64,000 nt of DNA from JAGWBF01 sp963663025 (GTDB lineage: Bacteria > Chloroflexota > Dehalococcoidia > Lucifugimonadales > JAGWBF01). The notes beneath the pieces are model-generated. The model was given only the letters and a program-made list of their open reading frames with translations. It was not told where the DNA came from and did no database searches. This document shows, piece after piece, positions 26,011 through 35,814 of this stretch. The stretch is taken from assembly GCA_963663025.1 (NCBI GenBank), contig OY760073.1, positions 1,488,001 to 1,552,000 on the forward strand, given 5' to 3'. The translations under genes were made by a program, and so were the position numbers. Positions within the stretch are counted from its first letter, which is position 1, and the number at the start of each line of letters is the position of its first letter.

Positions 26011-26169
26011 AGCAAGTCTCCAGGGGCCACAAAACCTAGGAAACACAGGAAGCCAGCACCTTGGGCAGCGCTAAGCTCCCCACCTGTTGGCTTTCGTGTT
26101 TTTGCCCTTCGCCTCAGCCTGAACGAGTCCGCTAAGCTCTGGGATTCACCCCTCTGAAAGGAAACTGCC

Positions 26170-27171
26170 ATGTCCCCCTCGAATAGCAGTGTCCGAAAGC
26201 TGTATGCCGGCATGCACGACGGTGTGTGCGCCCTGTTTCAGACCCACGAGAAGGGCGGCTGGAGCCAAGGCCCGGTGACGCCGCTTCCCCACGCCGCATC
26301 CCGCTTCTCCTGGTCCAGGGCCAACCCACTGCGGGCCTACCTGGCCGCCTACGAGTCCGGGGTATATCGCACCGACGACGGTGGGAACACCTGGCAAAAC
26401 CTGCCCTCTTATCCCACAGACTATGCCCATAGCGTGCTGGCCGACCCCGCCGACGCCGACTCCATATACGTCGGGAGCGAGCCCGCCGATGTGCTCCGTT
26501 CCCGCGACGGAGGCGAAACGTGGGAAGCCTGCCCAGGCTTTCGGGCAGTGCCCGAATCGGACGAGTGGTCCTTTCACTCGGAGACCCGGTACTCCCACGT
26601 CCGCGACCTCCGGGCGGCCCCTTATGACCCAAGCCTCCTGTATGCAGGCATCGAGGTAGGGGGTGTCATTCGCTCGATGGACGGTGGCGGCACCTGGGAG
26701 CAGTGCACGGGCCCCGACCCGGACATCCACTTCGTCAACCCATCGGCCTCGTGTCCCGGACGAGTGTATCTGGCCACCGCACGCGGACCTTACCGAAGCG
26801 ACGACGGCGGCAAGAACTGGGAAATGCTGAACGAGGGACTGGAACACACCTACACCCTGCACATCACCTCCGCCGACGATGACCCTGACCTTGTGCTGGT
26901 AACCGTTTCCAGGAACGCCGGGCGCTCCCTACCCCAGTTCTACCGCTCGGAAGATGGTGGAAGGCGCTGGGACATGATCTCACAGATCGGTAAGGATGAG
27001 GATATGGTCGTAGCTATCGACTGGGACTCGGAGGAGCCTTCCAGGGTGTATGCAGGCACCGACTCTGGGAAGATCTACTACAGCGATGACCGGGGACGCA
27101 ACTGGGCCCCGTTGCCGGTGGAACTCGGAACGCTGGCAGTGGGAGCTCTAGTCGTCGCTCCCGCAGGCTGA
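26170..27171 (+). CDS. BNR/Asp-box repeat beta-propeller protein
   Basis: Protein of 333 aa with six Asp-box repeats (S/T-x-D-x-G-x-x-W): TDDGGNTW, SRDGGETW, SMDGGGTW, SDDGGKNW, SEDGGRRW and SDDRGRNW, spaced about 45-60 residues apart. This builds a beta-propeller like those in Ycf48-like and sialidase/VPS10 proteins. No signal peptide or catalytic sialidase residues are evident, so the function is unknown; a scaffold or sugar-binding role is possible. AAAGGAAA lies 7 bases before the ATG at 26170. Transcribed away from the minus-strand membrane protein downstream. Confidence 0.82.
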   Translation: MSPSNSSVRKLYAGMHDGVCALFQTHEKGGWSQGPVTPLPHAASRFSWSRANPLRAYLAAYESGVYRTDDGGNTWQNLPSYPTDYAHSVLADPADADSIYVGSEPADVLRSRDGGETWEACPGFRAVPESDEWSFHSETRYSHVRDLRAAPYDPSLLYAGIEVGGVIRSMDGGGTWEQCTGPDPDIHFVNPSASCPGRVYLATARGPYRSDDGGKNWEMLNEGLEHTYTLHITSADDDPDLVLVTVSRNAGRSLPQFYRSEDGGRRWDMISQIGKDEDMVVAIDWDSEEPSRVYAGTDSGKIYYSDDRGRNWAPLPVELGTLAVGALVVAPAG

Positions 27172-27175
27172 CCCG

Positions 27176-27772
27176 TTATCTGCCCTGGTTTCGAATCTGG
27201 TGAATCAACCCAAAGACCACCAGGACAACATTTGCAACCAAGGCGGCTCCAAATATGGTGGCCTGGATGGGCGGGGTTGTGACCCTGGCCCGATATCCGG
27301 AGGGTATGCCCTTACCCTCCTGCCACTCGAAGCCCCCCCAAGCCCCCAGGAAACCCAGGGCGATAATGGGAATGGCGGAAATGAGAATGGTTGCCCAGAA
27401 ACGACTCGTGAGCTGCCTTATGCCCTTGCCAACCCAGTCTTCACTCAGAGGCCTTAGGATGGAAGCCGAAGGCCTGTTCCCCCAAGCCCTGCTCAACAGC
27501 CCCGAGACATACTCCGGCGCCTTAAGGACCAACACTGCCAGGTCTCGCCGGATGATGAGCCATGCAAGATACGCGCCGATGGACGCCCCGAAGCCGATCC
27601 ACAGCTCGTAGTACCAGGGAGCAAGGGTCCAAGGCCAATAATCCGCCAGGAGGAACTTTATCCCAAACCACGCTACGTACCCCAAGGCCCCAAGAATAAG
27701 GCCCAGAATGGCCCCTACGAACATCCTGCCAAACAGACCAACTAGGATGTAGAAGTACTCATTAGCGCCCAT
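27176..27772 (-). CDS. four-helix membrane protein of unknown function
   Basis: Protein of 198 aa with about four transmembrane helices: FGRMFVGAILGLILGALGYV, LWIGFGASIGAYLAWLII, ATILISAIPIIALGFLGAW and ATIFGAALVANVVLVVFGLI. A polar cytoplasmic loop of about 45 residues separates helices 2 and 3. I recognise no family. It converges with the BNR gene, leaving 4 bases between the two stops. Confidence 0.7.
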   Translation of the reverse strand: MGANEYFYILVGLFGRMFVGAILGLILGALGYVAWFGIKFLLADYWPWTLAPWYYELWIGFGASIGAYLAWLIIRRDLAVLVLKAPEYVSGLLSRAWGNRPSASILRPLSEDWVGKGIRQLTSRFWATILISAIPIIALGFLGAWGGFEWQEGKGIPSGYRARVTTPPIQATIFGAALVANVVLVVFGLIHQIRNQGR

Positions 27773-27837
27773 AGGTGTGCGGCCTATCCTCGCTTAGGTC
27801 GATTCCTTAAACAAAATTATATCACCCGTGCGCGGGG

Positions 27838-29163
27838 TTATATGGCCACTACGTTCATTTTCGGACCCAAATGACGCAGCGCTCCCTGGGCATCGATGAT
27901 AAGGTGTCCATTGTCTACGATACTTTGCCAGTTGTAATTGCTGTGGCCGACCAAGACGACGATTGCATCCTGCCCCGCCAGAGTCCGTTCGTCCATGAGT
28001 GAGCTCTTAAGCCTCAGGTCTCCTATGGACACTTCGGGGACATATTCGTCGCTGTAGCTGACGTCTGCGCCCCTCTGGACCAACATCCCGGCTATTTGAA
28101 GGGCGGGCGAGTTCCTAGTGTCCCGGATGTCCTCCTTGAAAGACATTCCCAAGAGCAGAATCCGGGCCCCTCGGAGCGTCTTCCCGTGCTCCCCCAGCAC
28201 ATCGCCGATCTTGGAAACCACGTAGTAGGGGCGATTATCGTTTGTCCTGGCCGCCAAGTCTATGAAGTTGACGTAGAAGTCGTACTCCCTGGCCTTCCAG
28301 GACAGGTAGAAAGGATCGACAGGTATGCAGTGGCCGCCCACCCCCACCCCGGGATGAAAGGGCATATAGCCGAAGGGCTTGGTTGAGGCCGCCTCTATCA
28401 CCTCCCTGACATCGATGCCCATTCGATTTCCAAGCTCCGAAAGCTCATTAACAAGGGCAATGTTTACGCTTCGAAAGACGTTCTCCAGCAGCTTGGTCAT
28501 CTCGGCAACTCGAGGCGAGCTCACCGGCACCACCACATCCACGAAGGTCTCGAGGAACGCCGACGCCACCTCGGTGCACCGGCCGGTAACGCCTCCGACT
28601 ACCTTGGGGATGTTGGCGAGAGAGTGTACCTTATTGCCAGGATCGATGCGCTCCGGCGAGAAGGCAAGGTAGAAGTCCCTTCCTACTTGCCTCCCTGACT
28701 CCTGGAACCGGGGTAGGACCACCTCCTCGGTGGTGCCGGGAAAGGTGGTGCTCTGGAGGAGGAGGAGATGCTTGGATTCCATCCGGCTTCGCCAGCTCTT
28801 CGACCGTGCTTCGAAGAGGCGCCAGGTCCGGCTCCTTGTGGGCATCGACAGGGAGTGGGAACACAGACTACGACAACATCGCTCTCAGCCACGCTGCATC
28901 ATAAGAGGATGTGGCGCTAATCTTACCCTCACTCCACCAGAACGGCGTTAGGGCCTCATTAGAGACATCATCGATGTAGCTGCGCCCGGCGTTGATCTCA
29001 TCCCACCCGCCATTGGTTTAGCTCGATGCCCGTGGTTACGTACCCTGCCCGGGCGATGGCTACCATGGTGGGCAGCCCCACGTATCCGAGGCCTACAATA
29101 CAGACCTTGGCGGTTCGTGCCGGCTATCTTGCGCTCCAGCCCTTCCATCACCCGCTGTTCCAA
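27838..29163 (-). pseudogene. nucleotide-sugar dehydrogenase (UDP-ManNAc/UDP-Glc dehydrogenase family), broken by five indels
   Basis: A NAD-dependent UDP-sugar dehydrogenase that oxidises C6 of the sugar, spread over frames. The Rossmann motif VCIVGLGYVGLPTM is readable near 29060-29100, then DEINAGRSYIDDVS, then AESDVVVVCVPTP, then PVDAHKEPDLAPL, then the long intact frame from 28781 to 27838 with QSTTFPGTTEEVV, the EKS-type region SSPRVAEMTKLLENVFRSVN, the catalytic-Cys segment GVGVGGHCIPVDP, and the C-terminal UDPG_MGDH_dh_C domain. Single-base shifts are needed near 29115, 29006, 28892, 28853 and 28785. A TTG at 29163 with GGGGAG upstream is the likely start, five bases after the epimerase stop. 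The clustering suggests local sequence error or recent decay. Confidence 0.75.
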
Positions 29164-29167
29164 TTAC

Positions 29168-30151
29168 CTACTCCCCGCCTTCTTCCATGCGGAGGCTTTC
29201 CACGACCTTCTCAACCATCACCGATATCGGCGTGGAGGGGTGGTAGTCGATGTACCCCTGGATCTTGTCGATGGACGGCAATCTGCGAGCAGGCTCTTCA
29301 AACTCTTCGCCGTAAACTTGGGCAAAAGGAACGTGGACTATCTCGGATCTGCTTGAAGTGACCCGTCGCACCTCTTCGGCCAGGTCGAGGATGCATATCT
29401 CGGAGTCGCTCCCCACGTTGAACACCTCCCCCTCCGCTGAGGGCACCTCGGCGATGTCGGCCATGGCCCTTACCACATCCTTGACGTAGGTAAAACTCCG
29501 CTTCTGAAGCCCATCTCCATAGACCGTGATGGGGTCGCCGGCAATAGCCTGCCTCGCAAACCGGGGCAGGACCATCCCGTATCGCCCCGACTGGCGGGGG
29601 CCGACGGTGTTGAACAACCGGAGAATCACGATGGGCAAGCCCTGCTCCCTGTGATACGCCAGGGCGACGAACTCGTCCAGGGCCTTGGCGCAGGCGTAGC
29701 TCCACCGGGGAATGCTGGTGGGCCCCAGCAACATATCGCAGCCCTCGCGGAACGGGAATTCGGTGGACTTCCCGTACACCTCGGAGCTGGAGGCCAGTAC
29801 GACCTTCTTTCTCATGTGGCTGGCCATCTGAAACAGGTTGCTGGTACCCAGCACGTTGGTCTCCAGTGAGTCAACCTGGTGGTCGTGTATGTATCCCACC
29901 CCCACCGCTGCCGCCAGATGGTATATCACATCGGCCTTTTCTATCTCGGGCCTGATCCCTTCCTTGTCCAACAGGCTGGCTTCGATGAATCGGAACCCGG
30001 AATGGCCTTCAAGATGGGCGAGGTTCTTGTGACTGCCCGTGGAAAGGTTATCGACGGCGGTTACCTGCTTTCCCCTGTCCCGGAGCTCATCGCAAAGGTG
30101 GGAGCCAATGAAGCCGGCTCCACCGGTAACCAGCGCTCTAGCATATGTCAA
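29168..30151 (-). CDS. NAD-dependent sugar-nucleotide epimerase/dehydratase
   Basis: Extended short-chain dehydrogenase of 327 aa acting on a nucleotide sugar. The NAD motif is VTGGAGFIGSHLCDEL, followed by DNLSTG; VIYHLAAAVGV is near residue 78, Ser125 region ASSSEVYG, and the catalytic Tyr-Lys in YACAKALDE near 152. LRLFNTVGPRQSGRYGMV is a family C-terminal motif. Close relatives are UDP-glucuronate decarboxylase and UDP-glucose 4-epimerase; the dehydrogenase gene just downstream would produce UDP-uronate, so decarboxylation or epimerisation of that product is plausible. Starts at ATG 30151. Confidence 0.85.
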   Translation of the reverse strand: MTYARALVTGGAGFIGSHLCDELRDRGKQVTAVDNLSTGSHKNLAHLEGHSGFRFIEASLLDKEGIRPEIEKADVIYHLAAAVGVGYIHDHQVDSLETNVLGTSNLFQMASHMRKKVVLASSSEVYGKSTEFPFREGCDMLLGPTSIPRWSYACAKALDEFVALAYHREQGLPIVILRLFNTVGPRQSGRYGMVLPRFARQAIAGDPITVYGDGLQKRSFTYVKDVVRAMADIAEVPSAEGEVFNVGSDSEICILDLAEEVRRVTSSRSEIVHVPFAQVYGEEFEEPARRLPSIDKIQGYIDYHPSTPISVMVEKVVESLRMEEGGE

Positions 30152-30263
30152 GTTGACCGCTCCAACATGGCCAGGATACAGGGCACTTCACCCTCCTTTT
30201 ATGCCAGTCTAGAGCCAAGCCTTTTCCAAGGCAAGGGAGGAGCATCATGCGAGACACTCAACC

Positions 30264-30292
30264 TTGACTTGCCCCTGACCCAAAAATATACT
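30264..30292 (+). promoter_or_regulatory. promoter of yvcK
   Basis: TTGACT (30264-30269), 17-base spacer, TATACT (30287-30292). The start of transcription would be near 30299, 61 bases before the yvcK ATG. Confidence 0.7.
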
Positions 30293-30359
30293 GACCCCAG
30301 CTAGGCAGCCTTCACCTCTTTTCCAGTACCCAAGGGGCCGTATCGGGAGAACTCCTTCT

Positions 30360-31360
30360 ATGCCCAATCCCAAAATTGTCGTCATCGGCGGCGGCACCGG
30401 CAATCGCACCACCTTGAGCGGCCTCAAGCATGAGCAGTGCGACCTGACCGCGGTAGTGGCGATGACCGACAGCGGCGGGAGCTCGGGCCGGTTGCGGGAT
30501 GAGCTGGGGATCCTCCCTCCCGGCGATATTCGCCAGTGCCTGGTGGCCCTGGCATCTACCGACCCTTCCACCGCTCTAACCGCTCAGCTCTTCGACTACC
30601 GGTTCAGCGCAGGCAACGGCCTGGAGGGCCACAGCTTCGGCAACCTTTACCTGACGGCGCTGACCGAGGTTACCGGCAACATAGCAACCGCCATCGAAGA
30701 AGCTTCCAGGATGTTGTCCATCAAGGGCACCGTCCTCCCCGTCACCTTGACCCGTTCTTCCCTCGTGGCCCGGCTTAAAGACGGCTCTGAAGTTGCCGGC
30801 GAAGCCAGTATAGGCCAGCGACAGGAGAGCCTGGATGTCTCCATCGATTACATCTACCTGAGCCCCAAGGCCTACGCCTATCCCCCAGCCATCCAGGCCA
30901 TCGAGGAGGCCGACGCGGTGATCATGGGGCCGGGAGACATATACACCAGCATTCTGCCCAACCTGCTGGTGGAAGACATCTCCCAGGCCATAAACGCCTC
31001 CAAGGCAGCCAAGATATGCATCTGCAACCTTATGACCAGGCCCGGAGAGTCCGACGGGTTCAAGGCCAGCAGCTTTGCCGGGCTGATCCGCGAGTACCTG
31101 GGGACCTCCGATCTCCTCGACTACCTGATCGTCAACAGCACTCCCTACCCGGAACGGCTCCTCGAAGGTACCGCTCCTTCGGCCAGTACCCGGTGGAGAT
31201 CGACGATGCTGAAAGCAGCAAGCTGGCGAGGAACATCGTGCACGAACCCCTGTTCACCGCCGGGGTTTACCTGCACCACGACTCCCGCCTCCTGGCAAGC
31301 ACCCTGATGGGCATCCTGGAACGACACACCGCCGGGACTCCCGCGAGGGGCCTGGACTAG
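30360..31360 (+). CDS. yvcK: YvcK/CofD-like gluconeogenesis factor, frameshifted near 31166
   Basis: Member of the CofD-like fold (YvcK/YbhK), which binds UDP-sugars and is needed for growth on gluconeogenic carbon and for cell-wall balance. Motifs: VVIGGGTGNRTTLSGL at the N-terminus, AMTDSGGSSGRLRDELG near residue 35, GNLYLTALTE near 98 and IMGPGDIYTSILPNLLV near 190. The main frame runs off at 31307, but the conserved C-terminus (YRSFGQYPVEIDD...GVYLHHDS) continues in another frame to 31360. Restoring one missing base around 31165-31168 (LLERYRSFGQYP) joins them. A sequencing error is as likely as a real mutation. The usual neighbours rapZ and whiA are not here. Confidence 0.85.
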
Positions 31361-31594
31361 CCCCGGCGGCCCTCAGCAGGCTTCTCCCGCCGTCATAGTG
31401 GCCCGCGGGCATAGCTTCGTCTTCCCAAGGATTGATCAGAGAGTTCCCAGTGTCTTGGAAGCCGTTTATGTCCCGGGTCGCGACTGGAGCTCTTCGGCAA
31501 CAGGATATGGCGGCTATCTGGCAGTCGGCATGATTGATGGGACATCAGCCAGCGCACTGAGCAGCAAGGGGCCCATAAAACCCACCGACGAGCG

Positions 31595-32257
31595 TTAGGC
31601 GGAAGCCCCAGCGGCGATGTTCCCTTCATACTTGGTCTGTTGGTTCGATGTAATGCGATGGACCAGGACCAATGCAAAGACAAGGGCAGCCAGCGCCAGC
31701 GCATCAGTGGCGATGTAGAACCGGTCCGCCGTGATGAAGTCTCTGGCGGTCTCGCCTCGGAACACAAAGTTGCCGGCGACGCTGCTAATCCACCCACCCA
31801 CCAGCCACAGGGCCCACCAAATCGGCAACAACGGCGTTGCCTCGCCCCGGCCAGGAAGTCCCGGCGAGCTATCTCGGTAGATTTCCTTCATCAGCTGATA
31901 CGGCCGGAACAACGATATGATCGGGATGATCCATCCGAAGATGACCCACCAGGGCGAATGACCCTGGAGCAGCCCTCTCAGTGGTTCAAGGTTCCTGTAT
32001 GCCATGTGCATCCAGAAGATGAAAGCAATACCGGCAAGAATCAAGGTCCCTATGTAGGTCATGGCGATAGCCCACATCCTGTCGTCGCTGCTCACCACCT
32101 CGTTCATCGGTACATTTTCTCCGCGCTCAATCCGCGAAAGCAGGTCGATTTCAGCAAGTGTGAAGATGATGCCGACGATGGTCACCACCCCATGAATCCC
32201 GAGAAATAAGGTACACCATAGGGCCCGGCCCTTTAACGGATGATACTTAGTAAGCAA
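31595..32257 (-). CDS. DUF4328-type membrane protein
   Basis: Membrane protein of 220 aa with about six predicted helices. The central block YRNLEPLRGLLQGHSPWWVI followed by FGWIIPIISLFRPYQLMKEI is characteristic of the DUF4328 family (aromatic-rich helix, then P-x-x-x-x-x-RPYQ-x-x-x-E). The function is unknown. ATG at 32257. It stands alone, convergent with yvcK; the 234 bases between the two genes hold nothing I recognise. Confidence 0.75.
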   Translation of the reverse strand: MLTKYHPLKGRALWCTLFLGIHGVVTIVGIIFTLAEIDLLSRIERGENVPMNEVVSSDDRMWAIAMTYIGTLILAGIAFIFWMHMAYRNLEPLRGLLQGHSPWWVIFGWIIPIISLFRPYQLMKEIYRDSSPGLPGRGEATPLLPIWWALWLVGGWISSVAGNFVFRGETARDFITADRFYIATDALALAALVFALVLVHRITSNQQTKYEGNIAAGASA

Positions 32258-32405
32258 AAGATACTCCCTTCAGTTTGGAAATGAGACTCCATTGATGCAC
32301 GAATCCCGTGGTGACGACGGGACGCAGGAGTATGCGGCCGCAACTAGCAGGTACTACGACGCCACGTAGAGTCGGAGTCTGCTAAGGCCTGTAGAGAAGG
32401 GAGAG

Positions 32406-32909
32406 CTATTCCAGCTGGGGGGAGGCGCCGGATACCGAAGCCGCGCATGGCGCAAACATCCGGCTAGAGGAGAGGGCGGACAGAAGACTGTCCGATGCGG
32501 GAGAGATAGGAGGATTGGAATCGCGGAGGACGGGCAGGCATACGGCGAACGCCCTAAACCGGCGCATCAGTCTTAGAAGCGTCCCCCCGCTGCCTGTCTC
32601 CGATTCTATGGATAGGCACCGATACCCGAAGCCAGCTAACACGAGGAGAAAGCACACACCGATGCCCAGCAGAGCTAGCGATTCGGGCACTTGCTGGAAA
32701 GCCTCGCCAGCGAAGCTAAAGGCGGGATCCAAACTGGCCGAACCCAGCAGTGGGTACGATGGCAAGCCCAGTACAATTAAAGCCAAGAAGAAGCATCCTA
32801 GGGCGGCAACCAGAAACACCATCCCCAATGACAGTTTGCAGGCGCTGTAAGTAGTGTATCTTATGGGGACCATGCTTTGATTATCCATTCCGCTGGTAGT
32901 GCGAGTCAA
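32406..32909 (-). CDS. hypothetical two-helix membrane protein
   Basis: Predicted protein of 167 aa with two hydrophobic helices (LGMVFLVAALGCFFLALIVL and LALLGIGVCFLLVLAGFGY) and a Ser/Pro-rich C-terminal tail. I recognise no family. The start could be 32909 or the Met at 32888. Codon use in the last third is less typical of its neighbours, so the C-terminal end is uncertain. Confidence 0.45.
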   Translation of the reverse strand: MTRTTSGMDNQSMVPIRYTTYSACKLSLGMVFLVAALGCFFLALIVLGLPSYPLLGSASLDPAFSFAGEAFQQVPESLALLGIGVCFLLVLAGFGYRCLSIESETGSGGTLLRLMRRFRAFAVCLPVLRDSNPPISPASDSLLSALSSSRMFAPCAASVSGASPQLE

Positions 32910-32938
32910 GCTTTAGCGGTTACTATTTCAACCTGGCC

Positions 32939-33883
32939 TCATCTCCCCAGGGCCAGCACAGCGCCCGTAGTCGCCGCCCAGAGCAGCACGTCCAAGACCA
33001 GGGGCGGGTCCTTGATTATCACCATCTCCGGGCTTTCCGCTTCGGAGGTCTGGTTTATCAGGTACAGGTACCTGAACAAGCCGAAGATTACGAAGGGAAT
33101 GGTGAGCATCATGCTGTGGTTGGCCGGAACGTTGGGGGCGGAGAAGGTGTAGAGGGAGTAGGCCACCATGGTTGCGGTGCTGGTCACGGTGATCATCTGC
33201 GAGAGCAGGGCATCGCTGTACTTTCTCAGCACCAGTCGTTGGCTGCCCGGGCTTCCCTCCTCGCTCTTGAACTCGCTGTACCTCTTCCCCAAGGCGATGA
33301 ACAGCGCACCTAAGCCGATGGTAGTGTAAAGCCAGGGGGACATTTCCACGTCAATGACCAGCGCCCCAGCCAATACCCTTAGTAGGTAACCCGACCCCAC
33401 AATCATCACGTCCAGCAACACCAGGTTCTTGATGTAGGACGAATAGGCCAGGTTCAGCACAAGGAATACAGATGCGACTATTCCAAGGCCCGTGTCCAGC
33501 AGGTAGGACCCAGCCAGGGCGCCTACCAGGAGCGCAGACGCCAGTCCTATGGCGACCCCCACCGGCATGGCACCGGAAGCGATGGGCCGCCGTCGCTTGG
33601 TGGGATGGAGCCGGTCCCCTTTGCGGTCGAAGATGTCGTTGATCAGGTACACAGCCCCGGACAGGGCGATGAACGCAACTGCCCCAAGCATCGTGGCCGC
33701 GAGGAGCTCCCCAAAACGGCCCAGGTCGCCCGTGGACCACTCCTCGTTGAAGGAGAAGGCGAGGGGCAGGAACACCATGGCGCTCTTGGTCCACTGCACC
33801 GGCCGCATGGAAAGGGCGGCGTTCAATGCCAGGCTCATCAAGCCGGACGCTGCGCCATGAGGGGCATTAGATAGCCTGTTCAA
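32939..33883 (-). CDS. UbiA-family prenyltransferase (decaprenyl-phosphate phosphoribosyltransferase-like)
   Basis: Integral membrane prenyltransferase of 314 aa with about nine helices. The first Asp-rich site NDIFDRKGDRLHPTKRRRP near residue 85 and the following PIASGAMP match the branch that transfers phosphoribose to polyprenyl phosphate for arabinogalactan-type sugar donors; a second acidic loop (YSEFKSEEG) lies near 205. Other UbiA substrates remain possible. The ATG overlaps the stop of the flippase-like gene (ATGA at 33883-33880), so the two are translated together, which fits a role in lipid-linked sugars. Confidence 0.82.
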   Translation of the reverse strand: MNRLSNAPHGAASGLMSLALNAALSMRPVQWTKSAMVFLPLAFSFNEEWSTGDLGRFGELLAATMLGAVAFIALSGAVYLINDIFDRKGDRLHPTKRRRPIASGAMPVGVAIGLASALLVGALAGSYLLDTGLGIVASVFLVLNLAYSSYIKNLVLLDVMIVGSGYLLRVLAGALVIDVEMSPWLYTTIGLGALFIALGKRYSEFKSEEGSPGSQRLVLRKYSDALLSQMITVTSTATMVAYSLYTFSAPNVPANHSMMLTIPFVIFGLFRYLYLINQTSEAESPEMVIIKDPPLVLDVLLWAATTGAVLALGR

Positions 33884-34842
33884 GCACCATTCTCCCCGGT
33901 TTCGTCCTCCTCAGCAGAAGACCCGTTTCTCTTGGACATCGCCACGTAAAGGTACATCGTCGCAGCGACTCCGATGGCCACGGCGAACCACAAGGTGCAC
34001 AGCCTGATTATCAGGGTTGCGGCGCTGGCGTCGGTCCCAGATATATTAAGCTGCTGCAACAATGCTATCATGCTTCCCTCCGTACCGATAAGGCCCCCGG
34101 GAAGCAGAGTCACGGCGCCCAGCAGGGTTGCTGTAGCGTAAATCGAAACAGCGGCGCCGAAGGATGCCGATATCCCCAGGCCCTGGAGCACGTACCACAG
34201 GGCCGCCCCCTCAGCCAGCCAGGCGACGGCGCTCAGGGCAATCGCCAGCGCCAGCGGCCTCGGAGACAGCACCTGCCGGAAAGCCTCCCTGGATGTGCCC
34301 AGGAAAGCTTTGACCCTGTTGGGCAAGGGGAGCATCTCCACCCGCCTGGCGCCCCAGTCCGAAATCAGGACAAAGACGGCAGCCAATGCGCCCATCACCA
34401 CAACAGGGAAGGCGGTCCAGCCATAGGGAACAAGAAACAGGCCCCATGAACTCAGGAGCAGTACGGCGATAACGTCGGTGAAGCGTTCGGTAATGACAGC
34501 CGCCGAGGAACGGGCAACGGGAACGCCCGCCTGCTCCCTGAGGAAATAGGCCTTGCTGAGCTCTCCCAGCCGTCCGGGACTAATGGCCATGGCAAGCCCA
34601 GATGCGAATATCGTTGCGCTGGAGCCGACGCCTACGCTTATGCCCAGTATGCGGAGGTAGTAGGCCCACCTGAGCCACCGGATAAAGTAATTGGCAAGAG
34701 CAAGTCCCAGGGCGAGCATCCAATAGCGTGCGGGAAAGCCGTAGATCTGGTCGAGGGTGTCGCTAAGGTCGCCATAGAAAGCCACTCCCGCAAACACCAG
34801 GACCGCAAGTATGACGAAGGTTATGAAGCGGCGATGCTTCAT
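33880..34842 (-). CDS. lysylphosphatidylglycerol synthetase/UPF0104 flippase-like membrane protein
   Basis: Integral membrane protein of 320 aa with about eight helices in the LPG_synthase_TM (COG0392, AglD-like) family. Characteristic segments are ALANYFIRWLRWAYYLRILG near residue 50, SPGRLGELSKAYFLREQAGV near 90, and the C-terminal LLPGGLIGTEGSMIALLQQL near 250. Members are thought to flip or modify lipid-linked intermediates. It sits 15 bases after speE and overlaps the UbiA gene by four bases, suggesting one operon from speD through the prenyltransferase. Confidence 0.82.
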   Translation of the reverse strand: MKHRRFITFVILAVLVFAGVAFYGDLSDTLDQIYGFPARYWMLALGLALANYFIRWLRWAYYLRILGISVGVGSSATIFASGLAMAISPGRLGELSKAYFLREQAGVPVARSSAAVITERFTDVIAVLLLSSWGLFLVPYGWTAFPVVVMGALAAVFVLISDWGARRVEMLPLPNRVKAFLGTSREAFRQVLSPRPLALAIALSAVAWLAEGAALWYVLQGLGISASFGAAVSIYATATLLGAVTLLPGGLIGTEGSMIALLQQLNISGTDASAATLIIRLCTLWFAVAIGVAATMYLYVAMSKRNGSSAEEDETGENGA

Positions 34843-34857
34843 CGGGGAGGGAAGGGG

Positions 34858-35794
34858 CTAGACCATGTACACAGGGGAGCTGTCGGTGACGATACGCTCT
34901 TCGGCCAGGATACCCTGTCGCAGGTATTTGGGCAGCGAGAACATGCGGCGATGGGCCAGTCCATCGTAGTAGGAAAGCTCCTGGGGGAGGCGTTGCTGTA
35001 CTAGGTCGTCGATGTAACCGGGTTCCTGTTCCGGCAATGGGACCGACTGAGCGTTACCGGCGCCATCGGCTTGCGCCAGCACAAAGCCCCAGAGGGTCGT
35101 GAAGGCAGGAATGAATACGCAGTAGGGATGAGCTTGCGGGAAAACGCCCGACAGAGTGCGAGCAATGACGGTGAAGCATTCGGTGTAGTTCAGGTACCCA
35201 GCCGGGCCGGCCTGGGTGACCAGTATCCCTCCGGGATTCAGCTTTGCCTTGGCTTGGCGATAGAACTCCTCGGTGTAGAGGAGGTAGGCAGGGCCGCCCT
35301 CGGTTGGGTCCACCAAGTCCAGGATGATCACATCGAAGCGATCGTTGCAGTTGGCAAGGAACTTGCGGGCATCCTCGTGTCGGAGGTCCAGCTTGGGACT
35401 CTTGAACGCGCCAGCGTTGTGGTCGGGAAGATGGACTCCGCACATCTGAACCACTTCCGGATCCAGGTCCAGCATGGTGACCTTTTCCCACCTCGGGGTA
35501 CCTCAGTACCTCCCTCAGCGTGGCGCCTTCGCCGCCACCGCCGACAAATACCGACCGGGGAGACTGGTGGAGGAGCATAGCCGGATGCACCAGGCTATCG
35601 TGGTAGATGTGCTCGTCGGCTTCGGTGGACTGGGTCTTGCCATCCAGAACGAGACACCGACCAAAGGTGTCGGTGTCCATAATGTCAACGGTTTGGTATC
35701 CGGTGCGGCCCGTATGAAGGATGTCCTTGATACGGTAAACGATCATCATGTCGGGGGTGACTAGCTCAAAGTGCCATTTGCCCGGGATTTCCAT
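34858..35794 (-). CDS. speE: spermidine synthase, frameshifted near 35488
   Basis: Aminopropyltransferase that makes spermidine from putrescine and decarboxylated SAM. The N-terminal frame (from ATG 35794) has YRIKDILHTGRTGYQTVDIM, LDGKTQSTEADEHIYHDSLV and the SAM-binding VFVGGGEGATLREVLRYPEV. The rest, MLDLDPEVVQMC, FDVIILDLVDP and YTEEFYRQAKAKLNPGG, is in a second frame. Removing one base from the three C's at 35487-35489 (minus strand GTGGGAAAAGG) restores VEKVTMLDLD and a single frame of 311 aa, the usual length. A homopolymer sequencing error is the simplest cause. Directly downstream of speD, as expected for a polyamine operon. Confidence 0.88.
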
Positions 35795-35814
35795 GCTGGG
35801 GTTATCTGGCGGCC

